This document shows, piece after piece, positions 1 through 8,245 of a DNA stretch of 64,000 nucleotides. How positions within the stretch are numbered: position 1 is the stretch's first letter; the number at the start of each line of letters is the position of its first letter. The notes under the pieces are model-generated. The model did no database searches. It was not told the origin of the DNA and saw only the letters and a program-made list of their open reading frames with translations. Origin of the DNA: JAYEHL01 sp041653935. Lineage in GTDB: Bacteria; Chloroflexota; Dehalococcoidia; E44-bin15. The translations under genes and the position numbers were made by a program. The stretch spans positions 930,001 through 994,000 of the forward strand of contig JBAZEO010000001.1 in the NCBI GenBank assembly GCA_041653935.1, in the 5' to 3' direction.

Positions 1-39
1 AGGCATTTCGCGCACCTTCCTTCCGGCAAAATGAGACGA

Positions 40-432
40 TTATACTTTGAAATCGGTGAATTCGGCTATCTTCTTGCAGAATTCGGTCGTCGGTTGGCTG
101 GGTTTGTAGACCTGCAGCGGGATCAGCTTCTTCAAGTTTCCGGTGAGCTTTATGTGGCGTTTGATATAGCCGCGCATGCCCACGGACCAGTCGTTCAGTA
201 CCAGTATCTTGTAGGCATATTCGGCGGGCATGGACATATCCACGTCGGCGCCGTCGACGAATCCGTTCTGAATGATTCCCTTGTTCATCGCCATCTTGAC
301 CTCGGCCTTGGCCGTCTTCACGGTAAGGTTCACCGTCACGCTGGTCAGGGAGTCAGGCATTTTAAGATCTCCAGCAGTCTTGTACAGCTCGGTTACCTTG
401 CCGAACCACTCGTCTGATAAAAATTCAACCAT
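40..432 (-). CDS. SCP2-type sterol/lipid-binding domain protein
   Basis: A small single-domain protein of 130 residues. Its opening residues (MVEFLSDEW), its even length and its predicted alternating strands fit the SCP2 sterol-carrier fold, which binds lipids or acyl-CoA in a hydrophobic tunnel. There is no signal peptide, so it should be cytoplasmic. I place the start at 432 because AAGGAGGGA lies about 5 nt upstream; the frame stays open to 468 without a better ribosome site. It is divergent from the NTF2-like gene at 633, with about 200 nt between them. A second SCP2 domain occurs as the C-terminal part of the kinase fusion at 18170. The ligand is unknown. The family call rests on overall pattern, not catalytic residues. 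Confidence 0.6.
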   Translation of the reverse strand: MVEFLSDEWFGKVTELYKTAGDLKMPDSLTSVTVNLTVKTAKAEVKMAMNKGIIQNGFVDGADVDMSMPAEYAYKILVLNDWSVGMRGYIKRHIKLTGNLKKLIPLQVYKPSQPTTEFCKKIAEFTDFKV

Positions 433-508
433 TTTATCCCTCCTTAAACCATTGACTATTATCTTCAAACTGGAGAATAATGTACATCGACATTGAACGA
501 ACAGAGAT

Positions 509-530
509 GACCGTTATATTTTGGACGGTC
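509..530. promoter_or_regulatory. Inverted repeat in divergent promoter region
   Basis: GACCGT at 509-514 and ACGGTC at 525-530 form 6-bp arms with a 10-nt AT-rich spacer, between the divergent SCP2 and NTF2-like genes. The position would suit an operator controlling both. No regulator gene is adjacent and the function is inferred. Confidence 0.3.
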
Positions 531-632
531 GCCGTTCTATAGTCAAGGGGCCCAAAGCGTTCACAATTCTACCCTTGGAGGGACGACTGGGATTGATTCC
601 CATATATAATTAAAAAATTGAGGAGGGTGTGC

Positions 633-1472
633 ATGGACAAGAACAAGATCATCGCGCTGGTAGACACGTCGCCGGAGCTCGTGGGCAAGCATGACCGCCA
701 AGGCTGGCTTAATCTTTTTTCAACTAATGCAATTGTGCAGGATCCTGTCGGGGCAGGACCCAACTGCAAGGGCAAGGACATGCGCAAGGGCAAGGACGCC
801 CTGGGCCGCTTCTACGATATCTTCATCGGACCAAACACAATAAAGTTCGATGTGCACCAGGATATCGTCGTCGGCAACGAGATGGTGCGCGAGGTTTCCA
901 TACATACCACACTGCCCAACGGCGCCATCACCATAGTGCACTGCTTCCTCCTCTACAAAGTCGTCGAGGAAGGAGGCCAGCTCAAGATAGAGGCACTGCG
1001 CGCCCACTGGAACTTCGGCAAGAACGCCATGGCCCTGATGAAGAACAACGGGGTCAAGGGCATGACCGGCTCCACCGTCCAGTTCAGCACCATGATCAAG
1101 GTGCAGGGCATGAAGCGCATCATGGAGTACATGGGAGCCATGTACAAGGGCATACTCAAAAAGGGCATCAAGGCCGCCAACGCCTTCGCCGCCGCCGTCA
1201 ACGCCAGGGACGAGGCCTCATTCACTAAATTGTTCGACACAGGCGCCGCCATCGAGTTCCCCGCGGGCAGCAAGGCCATCACCGCGGGCGATTTCCTCAA
1301 GGGGGCCGGCAAGGACGTCAAGGTGGAGATCAAGAACCTGCGCTCCGGCGGCTGGTTCACATCGGGTGCAGCCGATGTAACCATGGGCGGCAGCTCGAAG
1401 CACGGGGTGGTGTTCTTTGAGTTCAGCCCAAAGACAAAGAAGATAATCAACGCGCGGTTCTTCTGGAATTAG
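633..1472 (+). CDS. NTF2/SnoaL-like protein, apparently two-domain
   Basis: A 279-residue cytoplasmic protein. Residues 1-135 read as an NTF2/SnoaL-type cone fold: an opening helix with DRQGWLNLFS, an AIVQDPVG strand, and a later conserved strand pair. After a Met/Lys-rich helical linker, a second segment from about residue 185 (AANAFAAAVNARDEASFTKLF) repeats the same start, suggesting two NTF2-like halves. This superfamily includes ketosteroid isomerases, polyketide cyclases and non-catalytic binding proteins, so the reaction cannot be stated. The start at 633 is chosen for AGGAGG at 621-626; an upstream TTG at 618 in the same frame overlaps that site. The gene is followed at once by a perfect 18-bp hairpin. 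The last 20 coding bases recur at 2808 beyond the next gene. Confidence 0.6.
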   Translation: MDKNKIIALVDTSPELVGKHDRQGWLNLFSTNAIVQDPVGAGPNCKGKDMRKGKDALGRFYDIFIGPNTIKFDVHQDIVVGNEMVREVSIHTTLPNGAITIVHCFLLYKVVEEGGQLKIEALRAHWNFGKNAMALMKNNGVKGMTGSTVQFSTMIKVQGMKRIMEYMGAMYKGILKKGIKAANAFAAAVNARDEASFTKLFDTGAAIEFPAGSKAITAGDFLKGAGKDVKVEIKNLRSGGWFTSGAADVTMGGSSKHGVVFFEFSPKTKKIINARFFWN

Positions 1473-1473
1473 C
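1453..1473 (+). repeat. 21-nt direct repeat, copy 1 (end of NTF2-like gene)
   Basis: The last 20 coding bases of the NTF2-like gene plus one base. They recur exactly at 2808-2828 on the other side of the dockerin gene. Confidence 0.8.
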
Positions 1474-1474
1474 T

Positions 1475-1519
1475 GGAAAGACCATGAGCGAGATGATTTA
1501 GCTCGCTCATGGTCTTTCC
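1475..1519 (+). terminator. Perfect 18-bp hairpin after NTF2-like gene
   Basis: Arms 1475-1492 and 1502-1519 are exactly complementary with a 9-nt loop, starting 3 nt after the stop codon. There is no clear U-tract, so it may act as a factor-independent pause, an mRNA end stabiliser, or a terminator that works poorly alone. Confidence 0.55.
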
Positions 1520-1577
1520 AAATGCATCGCAGTTCGCCATTAAGTAAAACGGCTTTAGTTATTTTATATTTTTTATA

Positions 1578-1606
1578 TTGATTACATACCCTTTTGGTAG
1601 TATAAT
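1578..1606 (+). promoter_or_regulatory. Sigma-70-like promoter for dockerin gene
   Basis: TTGATT (1578-1583) and TATAAT (1601-1606) are separated by 17 nt in an AT-rich stretch about 75 nt before the start codon at 1683. Confidence 0.55.
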
Positions 1607-1682
1607 TCTGCCACAGTTTATATAGAATAAAACTCTTACAGGTATAGAATTTATAAATTTTTTAGGGGGGAGTGGTAATGCG

Positions 1683-2771
1683 ATGAAGTTAGAACGAATA
1701 ACTGTAATACTGGTCATCGCCTCTTTGTTACTTACTTCGCTTTCTGCTTCAGTGATAAGCCTTCCCTCTACCTACGCTGACAACCCCGCAGACAATGGAA
1801 GTAAACTCCCCGGCGACATAAACTGCGACGGTGTCGTAAATATACTGGATTTCACAATGTTAAGGCTCATAATCCTGGGCAAGATACAGCCCAACAGCAA
1901 CAGCGATATCGATGGTAACGGCGTGCTGAACAATCTCGATTCTTCTGCTCTGCTTAGCTCGTTCTTTAGTAAATCATCTTCACCCCGCGGCGGTGGCGGA
2001 GGAGGCGGGGGTGGGGGCGGCTCTACACCGACATCAACACCAGTTCCAATTCCTACTCCTACGCCGACACCTACACCCACACCCACTCCTACTCCTACAC
2101 CAACACCTACACCTCCGCTGGCGTGGATATATGAGACAACATACTCCGGACAGCCCGTTTCATACTGGAAATACTCTTGGTTACTCCAGGAAACCCTGCC
2201 CTCGGGCGACGGATACGAACAAACTTACGGCGGCCCCTGCGATAAGTATCAGATCGACATATTTTCCGATGCAGCGTGCACGACTACAATGACGCCAACA
2301 CGTACGGCCACTGTTAGCATACAGATATTGTCCCCCGGTTATGACTGGCGGCATGCTGAAAAGCGTGTATTTATGAAGAGTACCACCTCGGCGGGTAGCT
2401 TCCTCGGCACCGTCAACAATACGATTTACTACCGGCTTTACACCCCTGATACTTTCGGAGCGCCGTGGACAATAAACGAAAGCTGGACGTTCACCGAGGT
2501 AATCTGGGACCTTTCCATGGGTGAACATATCACCAACGGCACGGCGGCGGTCGCCGCCGCAACGGAGCCGGTTACCGTACCGGCGGGGAACTTTACCTGC
2601 TACGTGAACACGATCACTCGGGGCGGCAATACGACCGTCGAGTATTGGGATGCCGGCAGTGCTTTCCCCTATGCTCCTGTTAAAATTGTGGATAGTGTCA
2701 ACTTCGCTAACGCGCAGACCAGCGAACTTTATTCCTATTTAATTACTCCAACGCCTACACCTGCGCCATAG
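1683..2771 (+). CDS. Secreted protein with N-terminal type I dockerin and Gly/Pro-Thr linker
   Basis: A 362-residue exported protein. Residues 1-32 form a signal peptide (Lys/Arg start, hydrophobic core, cut near TYA-DN). Residues about 43-95 hold two dockerin type I repeats of the Ca2+-binding DxNxDG kind: the first around DINCDGVVNILD, the second around DIDGNGVLNNLD. Next come 12 consecutive glycines and a Thr-Pro repeat linker (about 115-145), then a C-terminal domain of about 210 residues that I do not recognise. Dockerins bind cohesins in cellulosomes; outside cellulosome organisms they also occur on surface proteins. An N-terminal position is unusual. The start at 1683 follows a GGGGGG-AGTGG purine run; an overlapping ATG at 1678 meets a stop after one codon. 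A 21-nt repeat lies on both sides of this gene (1453-1473 and 2808-2828). Confidence 0.7.
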   Translation: MKLERITVILVIASLLLTSLSASVISLPSTYADNPADNGSKLPGDINCDGVVNILDFTMLRLIILGKIQPNSNSDIDGNGVLNNLDSSALLSSFFSKSSSPRGGGGGGGGGGGSTPTSTPVPIPTPTPTPTPTPTPTPTPTPTPPLAWIYETTYSGQPVSYWKYSWLLQETLPSGDGYEQTYGGPCDKYQIDIFSDAACTTTMTPTRTATVSIQILSPGYDWRHAEKRVFMKSTTSAGSFLGTVNNTIYYRLYTPDTFGAPWTINESWTFTEVIWDLSMGEHITNGTAAVAAATEPVTVPAGNFTCYVNTITRGGNTTVEYWDAGSAFPYAPVKIVDSVNFANAQTSELYSYLITPTPTPAP

Positions 2772-2807
2772 CAGTCACCAATGCCAAGTATAAAACAGCT
2801 TTAAACA

Positions 2808-2828
2808 CGCGGTTCTTCTGGAATTAGC
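2808..2828 (+). repeat. 21-nt direct repeat, copy 2 (after dockerin gene)
   Basis: An exact copy of 1453-1473, in the same orientation and including the stop codon of the NTF2-like gene, but with no gene attached here. It looks like a duplication scar from the event that placed the dockerin gene here. Confidence 0.8.
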
Positions 2829-2856
2829 CAAACAGAGAGTATTGCGATCGAACGGG

Positions 2857-4011
2857 CTATTTATACACATCCATATTCAAAAGGTGTGTGTCTCCGAGGT
2901 CTTCATAAATCTTCCCGTTCGCAGCCATATAGTCTGAGAAGGATGTCTTCTGAATCGCGGGCTTTCTGACCCACTTCTTGCTGAGCCAGTTAGTGATAGC
3001 GCTGGACGTTGCAAACAGCTCCGCGGGATTGATAAGCAGCACCTGGTTATTGTTGATGGAGATGATCTCCTCATAGTCTTTTTGAAAACCGGCATAATTC
3101 GTGATGATGCCTGCGCCGGCGCAAAGCGCCTCCATGGCCAGATTGGACACGGGCGAATGAGGCGCAGGTTTTTCAAATATGAACAACGCATCGACCCTGC
3201 TCAGGAAACGCGGCATCTCCCACGGAGCCATGAATCCGGGCCAGGCGTATTCGCTGATGGTATTCTTGCCCAGCGCTTTCTGTATCTCCTGCAATCCGAT
3301 GCCCTGACACACACACGTGCATTCGTACCTGTCGACAAGGTTATGCATGTGGTCGGATATCTGCCGAAGGTCCTTGCGGTCCCAGTAGTAGTTTATCTTG
3401 CCCACATACGCCAGATGCTTTTTCTCTCCGCCGGCATAAGGTATGGCAAATGAATCAGTGTCGACGATGTACTGATGCTGAATATAGGTATTGCCGTTGA
3501 GCGGCTTGAAGGTATCGGCATAGCGCTCATCCGTTATAACCGCATCGGCAGACTTGATAGTTCCCTGCAATAGGGAATTGAGAGCGCCCTTTTTAAAGAA
3601 GCCCTCCACATCCGACACGCCGTGGCGCACAACATGTTTCACTCCGGTGATACGCGCGGCGATATGGCCTACTATACCGTAAGGCGTGAGATACCCCGTG
3701 TCCAGTATCTCTATATTGTGCTTTTTAATCACATCGAGCGTTAAATCCAGGAGAGCCAGCGACTGATCATCGGACTCCGGTATGTGCCACGGTATTTCAT
3801 ACGCGGGGCGGTGCACAAAGAAGTTCGGCAGTTTCTCGGAAGGCTTGCCCTCGCCCTGGCTTCGATATTCGCCACCGGCCTCCGGCCTGTCTGCGATGAT
3901 ATGAACCTCATGTCCCCTCTTGGCTAATCCGCGACCAAGCCAGTAAGTCCTGGCCGCATTGCCGCCTTCCAAAGGATAATACTTGCCGAGGAGCGCGATT
4001 TTTTTGGGCAT
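2857..4011 (-). CDS. Glycosyltransferase, GT4-like (GT-B fold)
   Basis: A 384-residue cytoplasmic protein with a two-domain GT-B layout. The N-terminal half starts with a nucleotide-fold strand (KKIALLGKYYPLEGG), followed by RTYWLGRGLAKRGHEVHII, typical of GT4 acceptor-side domains. The C-terminal half has the MEALCAGAGIITNYAGF segment about where GT4 enzymes bind the sugar nucleotide, near residue 300. The usual E-x7-E motif is only partly matched. Expected role: transfer of a sugar from an activated donor to a lipid, glycan or small molecule; donor and acceptor cannot be read. It stands alone on the minus strand, convergent with the dockerin gene. The nearest neighbours give no pathway. Confidence 0.7.
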   Translation of the reverse strand: MPKKIALLGKYYPLEGGNAARTYWLGRGLAKRGHEVHIIADRPEAGGEYRSQGEGKPSEKLPNFFVHRPAYEIPWHIPESDDQSLALLDLTLDVIKKHNIEILDTGYLTPYGIVGHIAARITGVKHVVRHGVSDVEGFFKKGALNSLLQGTIKSADAVITDERYADTFKPLNGNTYIQHQYIVDTDSFAIPYAGGEKKHLAYVGKINYYWDRKDLRQISDHMHNLVDRYECTCVCQGIGLQEIQKALGKNTISEYAWPGFMAPWEMPRFLSRVDALFIFEKPAPHSPVSNLAMEALCAGAGIITNYAGFQKDYEEIISINNNQVLLINPAELFATSSAITNWLSKKWVRKPAIQKTSFSDYMAANGKIYEDLGDTHLLNMDVYK

Positions 4012-4051
4012 TTGAGATTAATCCCCCGTTTCTCGTGAGAGGTATTTTGAA

Positions 4052-4459
4052 CTATCCCATGAAAATCTGAACGATGTAGATACAGCCGTCTTTGACTACG
4101 CAGCCGATACCGGTGTTGGTGTAAACCGGATTAAGGATATTCTTTCTGTGTCCATCAGACCTCATCCACCCGTCAAATATGTTCTTGATGACGCGTTTGC
4201 TGTAAACCTTGCCGGGATACTTGCAGACGTTCTCGCCGACATATGAGTTGCCAAGCATCTTTTTTATGAAACGCCCCCTGTGCTTAAAACCGAAATGAGT
4301 GATAGTATTCTTCTCCGCCATGTAATTCACATGATGACAGGCGATCTTATCCAGCAGGTCTATTCGATATAAAGGGTGTACATTATTTTCATCACGCCTG
4401 TCGTTTATCTCTTCCAGCACAAGCCTTTTGGGGTTTACCAAAGTATCAAGCAGCAACAT
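4052..4459 (-). CDS. CAP-domain (SCP/PR-1) protein without signal peptide
   Basis: A 135-residue protein made up of a CAP domain. Characteristic blocks are visible in order: an opening helix with INDRRDENNVHPL, HHVNYMAEKNTITHFGF (first conserved His region), GENVCKYPG, and IFDGWMRSDGHRKNILNPVYTNTGIG (second His region). These two histidines line the CAP cavity. Most bacterial CAP proteins are exported; this one has no evident signal peptide at its only ATG, so it is either cytoplasmic or starts upstream by a non-standard route. Its function is unknown: CAP proteins bind lipids or act on the cell wall. It lies about 40 nt upstream of the glycosyltransferase on the same strand. Confidence 0.75.
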   Translation of the reverse strand: MLLLDTLVNPKRLVLEEINDRRDENNVHPLYRIDLLDKIACHHVNYMAEKNTITHFGFKHRGRFIKKMLGNSYVGENVCKYPGKVYSKRVIKNIFDGWMRSDGHRKNILNPVYTNTGIGCVVKDGCIYIVQIFMG

Positions 4460-4546
4460 TACTCTTACCTTTATGATTTCAAAATATTAGAACAGGATAA
4501 TACATATTGAAAATTTTGAAAAGGCCCTTTTAGCTGTGTCTCTCTA

Positions 4547-5104
4547 TCACAAATCACTATCAAAATCAGACGGCTTTGTATCATCACTTTTTTCCAGGGT
4601 GACTGGATACCTTATCGCATTCAGCCTGACCTTATCCTCTACAGCTTTTGCCACATCTATCTTGAGAACGTTGGCAAAGCTCAAGCAGTAGATTATTATA
4701 TCAGCCAGTTCCTCCTCTAATTTCACAAGCTTTTCCGTCTCCTTGGCTATCGCGCCGGATTCCCTGTCCGGAACCCAGAGGAAGTGCTCCAGAAGTTCCG
4801 AAGACTCCAGAGAGATGGCTATTGCCACATCCTTGGGATTATGATATTGATTCCACTCCCTGTCGTTCACAAATTTCTTCACCATATCCCTGAGGTCTAT
4901 CAGGGTGGTTTTCTCGTCGGACATCAGATTGTCACCAGGGAGAACATCACTCAGCCCTTTCTCTCTGCAATTTCTGCAGGGTTGCTGCGCCAAGTCATTG
5001 ATGCGGCGTTCTATCTCCTCTTTGGAAACACGCCCGAACTGACCCGATTCAAACGAATGTGCTTCTATATGCCCGCATTTATGCGCTATGGAACGATTCA
5101 GCAT
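4547..5104 (-). CDS. MazG-like nucleotide pyrophosphohydrolase with N-terminal Cys/His module
   Basis: A 185-residue protein. Residues about 66-165 match the MazG-like/dCTP pyrophosphatase (RS21-C6) family: an opening helix (LIDLRDMVKKFVNDREWNQYHNPKDVAIAISLESSELLEHF), then EELADIIIYCLSFA, which supplies the acidic Mg2+ ligands (ExxE and ExxD pattern). The family hydrolyses NTPs or dNTPs to monophosphates for housecleaning. The first 60 residues carry HKCGH and CRNCREKG, a likely zinc-binding pair not usual in this family. The start at 5104 is supported by AAAGGAGG with a 6-nt spacer; the internal Met61 (4924), which would remove the module, has no good ribosome site. So the fusion looks real. 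Confidence 0.75.
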   Translation of the reverse strand: MLNRSIAHKCGHIEAHSFESGQFGRVSKEEIERRINDLAQQPCRNCREKGLSDVLPGDNLMSDEKTTLIDLRDMVKKFVNDREWNQYHNPKDVAIAISLESSELLEHFLWVPDRESGAIAKETEKLVKLEEELADIIIYCLSFANVLKIDVAKAVEDKVRLNAIRYPVTLEKSDDTKPSDFDSDL

Positions 5105-5196
5105 TATGTACCTCCTTTGCGCTATCGATATAAACCACTGGTCACGAGTTGAAGCCCGTGGCCAGTCCGCATCTACAAAAGTAACCTAGTACCTAT

Positions 5197-7419
5197 CTAC
5201 CATAAATTGTCGTACTTGGTCATGAAGTCTGTAAATGTCCAGCCGTAGATCGATATATCATTCGCCGTGCCGGGCTGCCATACAGCGTTGTAGAGTATCT
5301 GGCCGTTCAGTATATAGCTGTTCAGCAGCGTAAGACGCCAGCCGGTATTGTGCATATCGTTAGCCTTGGTTACAAAGTCGGCATAAGCCCACCCATAGAC
5401 ACAAACATCATTCGGCGCGCCGGACTGCCATACGGCATCATACAGCACCTGCCCGTTCAGCACATAGCTGTTCAATAGCTTCAGATGCCGGCCGCTATTC
5501 CGCATATTGGTATCCTCATTGAAGAAGTCAGCGTAAGCCCATCCTAATACCCCAGGCTCATCCGCCGTGCCGAGCTGCCATACGGCGTTGTAGTAAACCT
5601 GATTATCGATCACATACGTATCGATCAGCTTCAGCCGCATACCTGCGGCATACTGATTGTTGCATTCGTTGTTAAAGTCCGTAAAGATCCATCCAAGCAC
5701 CACGTAATCATTAGCTGTGCCGGGCTGCCATACGGCGTCGTAATACGCCTCGCCGTTCAGCACAAAGCTGTTCATCTGCGTCATAATCCAGCCGCTGTTC
5801 AACATATCGTTAGCCTTGGTCACGAAGTCATCATAAGCCCACCCGAATACCGCAACATCGTTAGATGTGCCGGGCTGCCATACCGCGTTGTAGTAGACCT
5901 GATCATTCAATACATGCGCATCCAACGCCTTCAGCCGCATCTGCGTCCCGATGAGATGCCACCGGTTCTCCTGCTCCAGAGACTTGCGCATGTCCGTGAT
6001 CTGCTCCGGCGAGTAGTGCTGCGAGATATTCCAGCATCTAAAGAAATAGCTCACAACATCCCCTCGGTCAGGCGCTAGCGTATAAGTCTGATAAGAAGAT
6101 CCAACGTGCGCCGTTACATCCACTGTATCCGCATTATCACACGCATCCCCCGTCAGATAATAGAAGAACTGCGGCCCCGGATCCGGCGGCGTATCGCTCA
6201 CCCATGCAAGATCGCCATCAAACACATCAAGGCCGTCGGACGCGCTGTGCCCCTGGTTGTTGACATACCATTCGATGTATTCCGCCGCCCGGTCACTGAG
6301 TATATCTGCCCTCTCACCGAAACTTAGGTTGCCGTCAGCATTCTCTTCAGGTGTGAGCATCACCTCCACAAACGTGTGACTCTGATGATAGTAGTGTCCA
6401 CCCTCATGTGCCAGCAATCTGGCCCAGTCCTGAATATCGCCCTGATGTGTAGGCATCGCCACGAATTCACACTCCTCGCAGGAGAAGGCATATCCTCTAG
6501 GGCTTATCTTCCAGCGCGAAAGATCTGAATCATAAACCAGCTCATTGCCATCGCAGAGCAGGATTACCATTTCACCGCGATACTGGCGTGCCAAGCTCTG
6601 ACGCGCGTCTTCATGCGGCTGCGCCAGCGCTTCTATATATGACTTACTGAGAGGTGTTACGTTCGAAGGACTCTCCCAAATGATGCCCGATGGCACCGTA
6701 AAGTCCAGATTCACCAGTGTGCTATTCACTTTCGTAAAGTCTGTCGACGGATCATACATGAGCCAGATGCCGGCATCATCATAAATACCGTTGGCGGCAT
6801 CGATGACCTGCTTGAAATACTCCGCCGTCACTGCGTTGGCATCAGCAGCACCGCCCGAGCCGTCATCATTGGCGCAAAGGATAACACGGACATTGATGTA
6901 ATAGTAAGGCTCGGGAGCTTCCGCAGGGAAGGTGATAAAAGCAGTGGGTACGTAGCGCCCCTCATACGGCATGCTCAAATCGTACTGGTTCTTCTCGTCC
7001 TCACTTAAAGAAAGTTCCAGCACTGAGATATCGTTAATATCCTGATAACCATCTTCTTCGCTAAAGGCTGATACCCTGGGTACAGCCCTCAGAGCATCCA
7101 CTAACGCATAGCCGGAAAGGTTTTGTCTCGCCGCAGTCGTTCTGATCAGTGATGAAAAAGAAATAGTGTCGTTTGTGCTCGGCAATACGCCGCGATACGA
7201 AGGCGTAGGCGTGGGCATGCCGCGCGTTGTAAACGTAAGGTGCGTTGTCGATATGCCTCTGGAAGTAGCTGTAGGGGTCGACGTTACTGTAACCGCAGCG
7301 GTTTGCATCGACGTAGCGGTCGGCGTCGGCGTCGACCGCCCCTTGTTACCACAACCTATTGCGCCCGCCACTAGCGACAATACCAGCAGTGGAATAACTA
7401 CTAACCACAACCTTTTCAT
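5197..7419 (-). CDS. Lipoprotein zinc metalloprotease with five C-terminal tandem repeats
   Basis: A 740-residue exported protein. Residues 1-23 are a lipoprotein signal ending in AGAIGC, followed by a Thr/Pro-rich linker. The central domain carries LLAHEGGHYYH, an HExxH zinc site with H338 as first ligand, and nearby conserved Asp/Glu; the exact peptidase clan is unclear. From about residue 495 to the end are five repeats of roughly 48 residues, each with a pattern like NGQVLYDAVWQ-GTxND-GWAYADF, resembling the bacterial tandem repeat (BTRD1) modules of polyglycine hydrolase-type proteins. Start 7419 follows GGAGGAAAGTC; an upstream TTG at 7446 is less likely. It probably acts outside the membrane on protein or peptides. 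No operon partner; the hotdog gene lies 51 nt upstream on the same strand. Confidence 0.75.
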   Translation of the reverse strand: MKRLWLVVIPLLVLSLVAGAIGCGNKGRSTPTPTATSMQTAAVTVTSTPTATSRGISTTHLTFTTRGMPTPTPSYRGVLPSTNDTISFSSLIRTTAARQNLSGYALVDALRAVPRVSAFSEEDGYQDINDISVLELSLSEDEKNQYDLSMPYEGRYVPTAFITFPAEAPEPYYYINVRVILCANDDGSGGAADANAVTAEYFKQVIDAANGIYDDAGIWLMYDPSTDFTKVNSTLVNLDFTVPSGIIWESPSNVTPLSKSYIEALAQPHEDARQSLARQYRGEMVILLCDGNELVYDSDLSRWKISPRGYAFSCEECEFVAMPTHQGDIQDWARLLAHEGGHYYHQSHTFVEVMLTPEENADGNLSFGERADILSDRAAEYIEWYVNNQGHSASDGLDVFDGDLAWVSDTPPDPGPQFFYYLTGDACDNADTVDVTAHVGSSYQTYTLAPDRGDVVSYFFRCWNISQHYSPEQITDMRKSLEQENRWHLIGTQMRLKALDAHVLNDQVYYNAVWQPGTSNDVAVFGWAYDDFVTKANDMLNSGWIMTQMNSFVLNGEAYYDAVWQPGTANDYVVLGWIFTDFNNECNNQYAAGMRLKLIDTYVIDNQVYYNAVWQLGTADEPGVLGWAYADFFNEDTNMRNSGRHLKLLNSYVLNGQVLYDAVWQSGAPNDVCVYGWAYADFVTKANDMHNTGWRLTLLNSYILNGQILYNAVWQPGTANDISIYGWTFTDFMTKYDNLW

Positions 7420-7470
7420 GACTTTCCTCCAGCTATGCGATAGCAAAACACAAACAATATTCCATACACA

Positions 7471-7929
7471 CTACCCCACGATGAACGTCCCTATCCCCGT
7501 GGCAATGATGCTCTGTTCCTCGTTCTTCAGCTCCATGCGAATGACTATCACCTTCTTGCCGTCACGCAGGATAGAGCCGGTCACGGTGAACTCCTTGCCC
7601 TTGCCAGGCCGCAGGTAATCGATGCGCAGGTCGACGGTCCTGATACCACTCAGCTTCTTGATCTGCTCCTCCATGGAATGATCCCTGATATCCTTAATCT
7701 GATTCCAGGTAACTATGGCCCCGCCAACGATATCGATCGCGCAGGAGATTATCCCCCCATACAGGATGCCCGGATGCCCGCACAGCTCGGGGCGCATTGG
7801 GAATCTTACGCGTATGCTGTCATCCTCCGTGGGCTCAAGCGTAAAGCCGACGAGCCTGTGGAAGGGATGATCCCTGGTGACAAGGGCTATGCCCTTGAGT
7901 TCGTTGCTCTGTGATTTCTCGTCTTTCAT
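7471..7929 (-). CDS. PaaI-type hotdog thioesterase
   Basis: A 152-residue hotdog-fold protein. The segment HPFHRLVGFTLE, then GHPGILYGGIISCAIDIVGGAIV (the central helix, with HxGxxYGG in place of the common HGGxxxxLxD), and RIDYLRPGKGKEFTVTG strands fit the PaaI/acyl-CoA thioesterase family, which hydrolyses aryl- or acyl-CoA in the cytoplasm. The substrate is unknown. The frame begins at an ATG at 7956, but a TATAAT at 7962-7967 on this strand would place transcription start next to that codon, so I choose the internal ATG at 7929, preceded by GAGGAACGGAAG. It lies downstream of the KstD-like gene, from which it is separated by repeat copy A. Confidence 0.7.
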   Translation of the reverse strand: MKDEKSQSNELKGIALVTRDHPFHRLVGFTLEPTEDDSIRVRFPMRPELCGHPGILYGGIISCAIDIVGGAIVTWNQIKDIRDHSMEEQIKKLSGIRTVDLRIDYLRPGKGKEFTVTGSILRDGKKVIVIRMELKNEEQSIIATGIGTFIVG

Positions 7930-8000
7930 TCTTCCGTTCCTCGATAGATTTTCCATCGTTCATTATACCTGATAATGCAGGTGATGATACAAGAAGATGC

Positions 8001-8138
8001 CCCCCAGCTGTCCCCCTTTCAAGGGGGAAACAATAACCGAACCCCCCGTTAGTCCCCCATACGTTGGGGGACGTAAAATAGTTAGGGGACACCCCTATAA
8101 CCCTGGCAGGAGAACTTCTCTCCTGCACCTCTCTTTTT
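8001..8138 (-). repeat. Multi-hairpin element, copy A (long form)
   Basis: Read on the minus strand: an A-rich start, a GCAGGAG/CTCCTGC stem, a TAGGGG-TGT-CCCCTA stem, a CCCCCA-ACG-TATGGGGG stem, then a CCCCCTT/AAGGGGG stem. A further CCTCTCC-type hairpin lies at about 8139-8175. It is in the sense direction after the KstD-like gene, whose stop is about 108 nt upstream. Confidence 0.9.
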
Positions 8139-8245
8139 ATTAGCTAACTTCCCTTTAACAAGGAGAGGCTAGAGATGATATAAAAACCAAAGAGCGACTT
8201 CCTCTCTTTGTGAAATAGGGGGCTAGAGGGAGTTCAATCTTGCCT

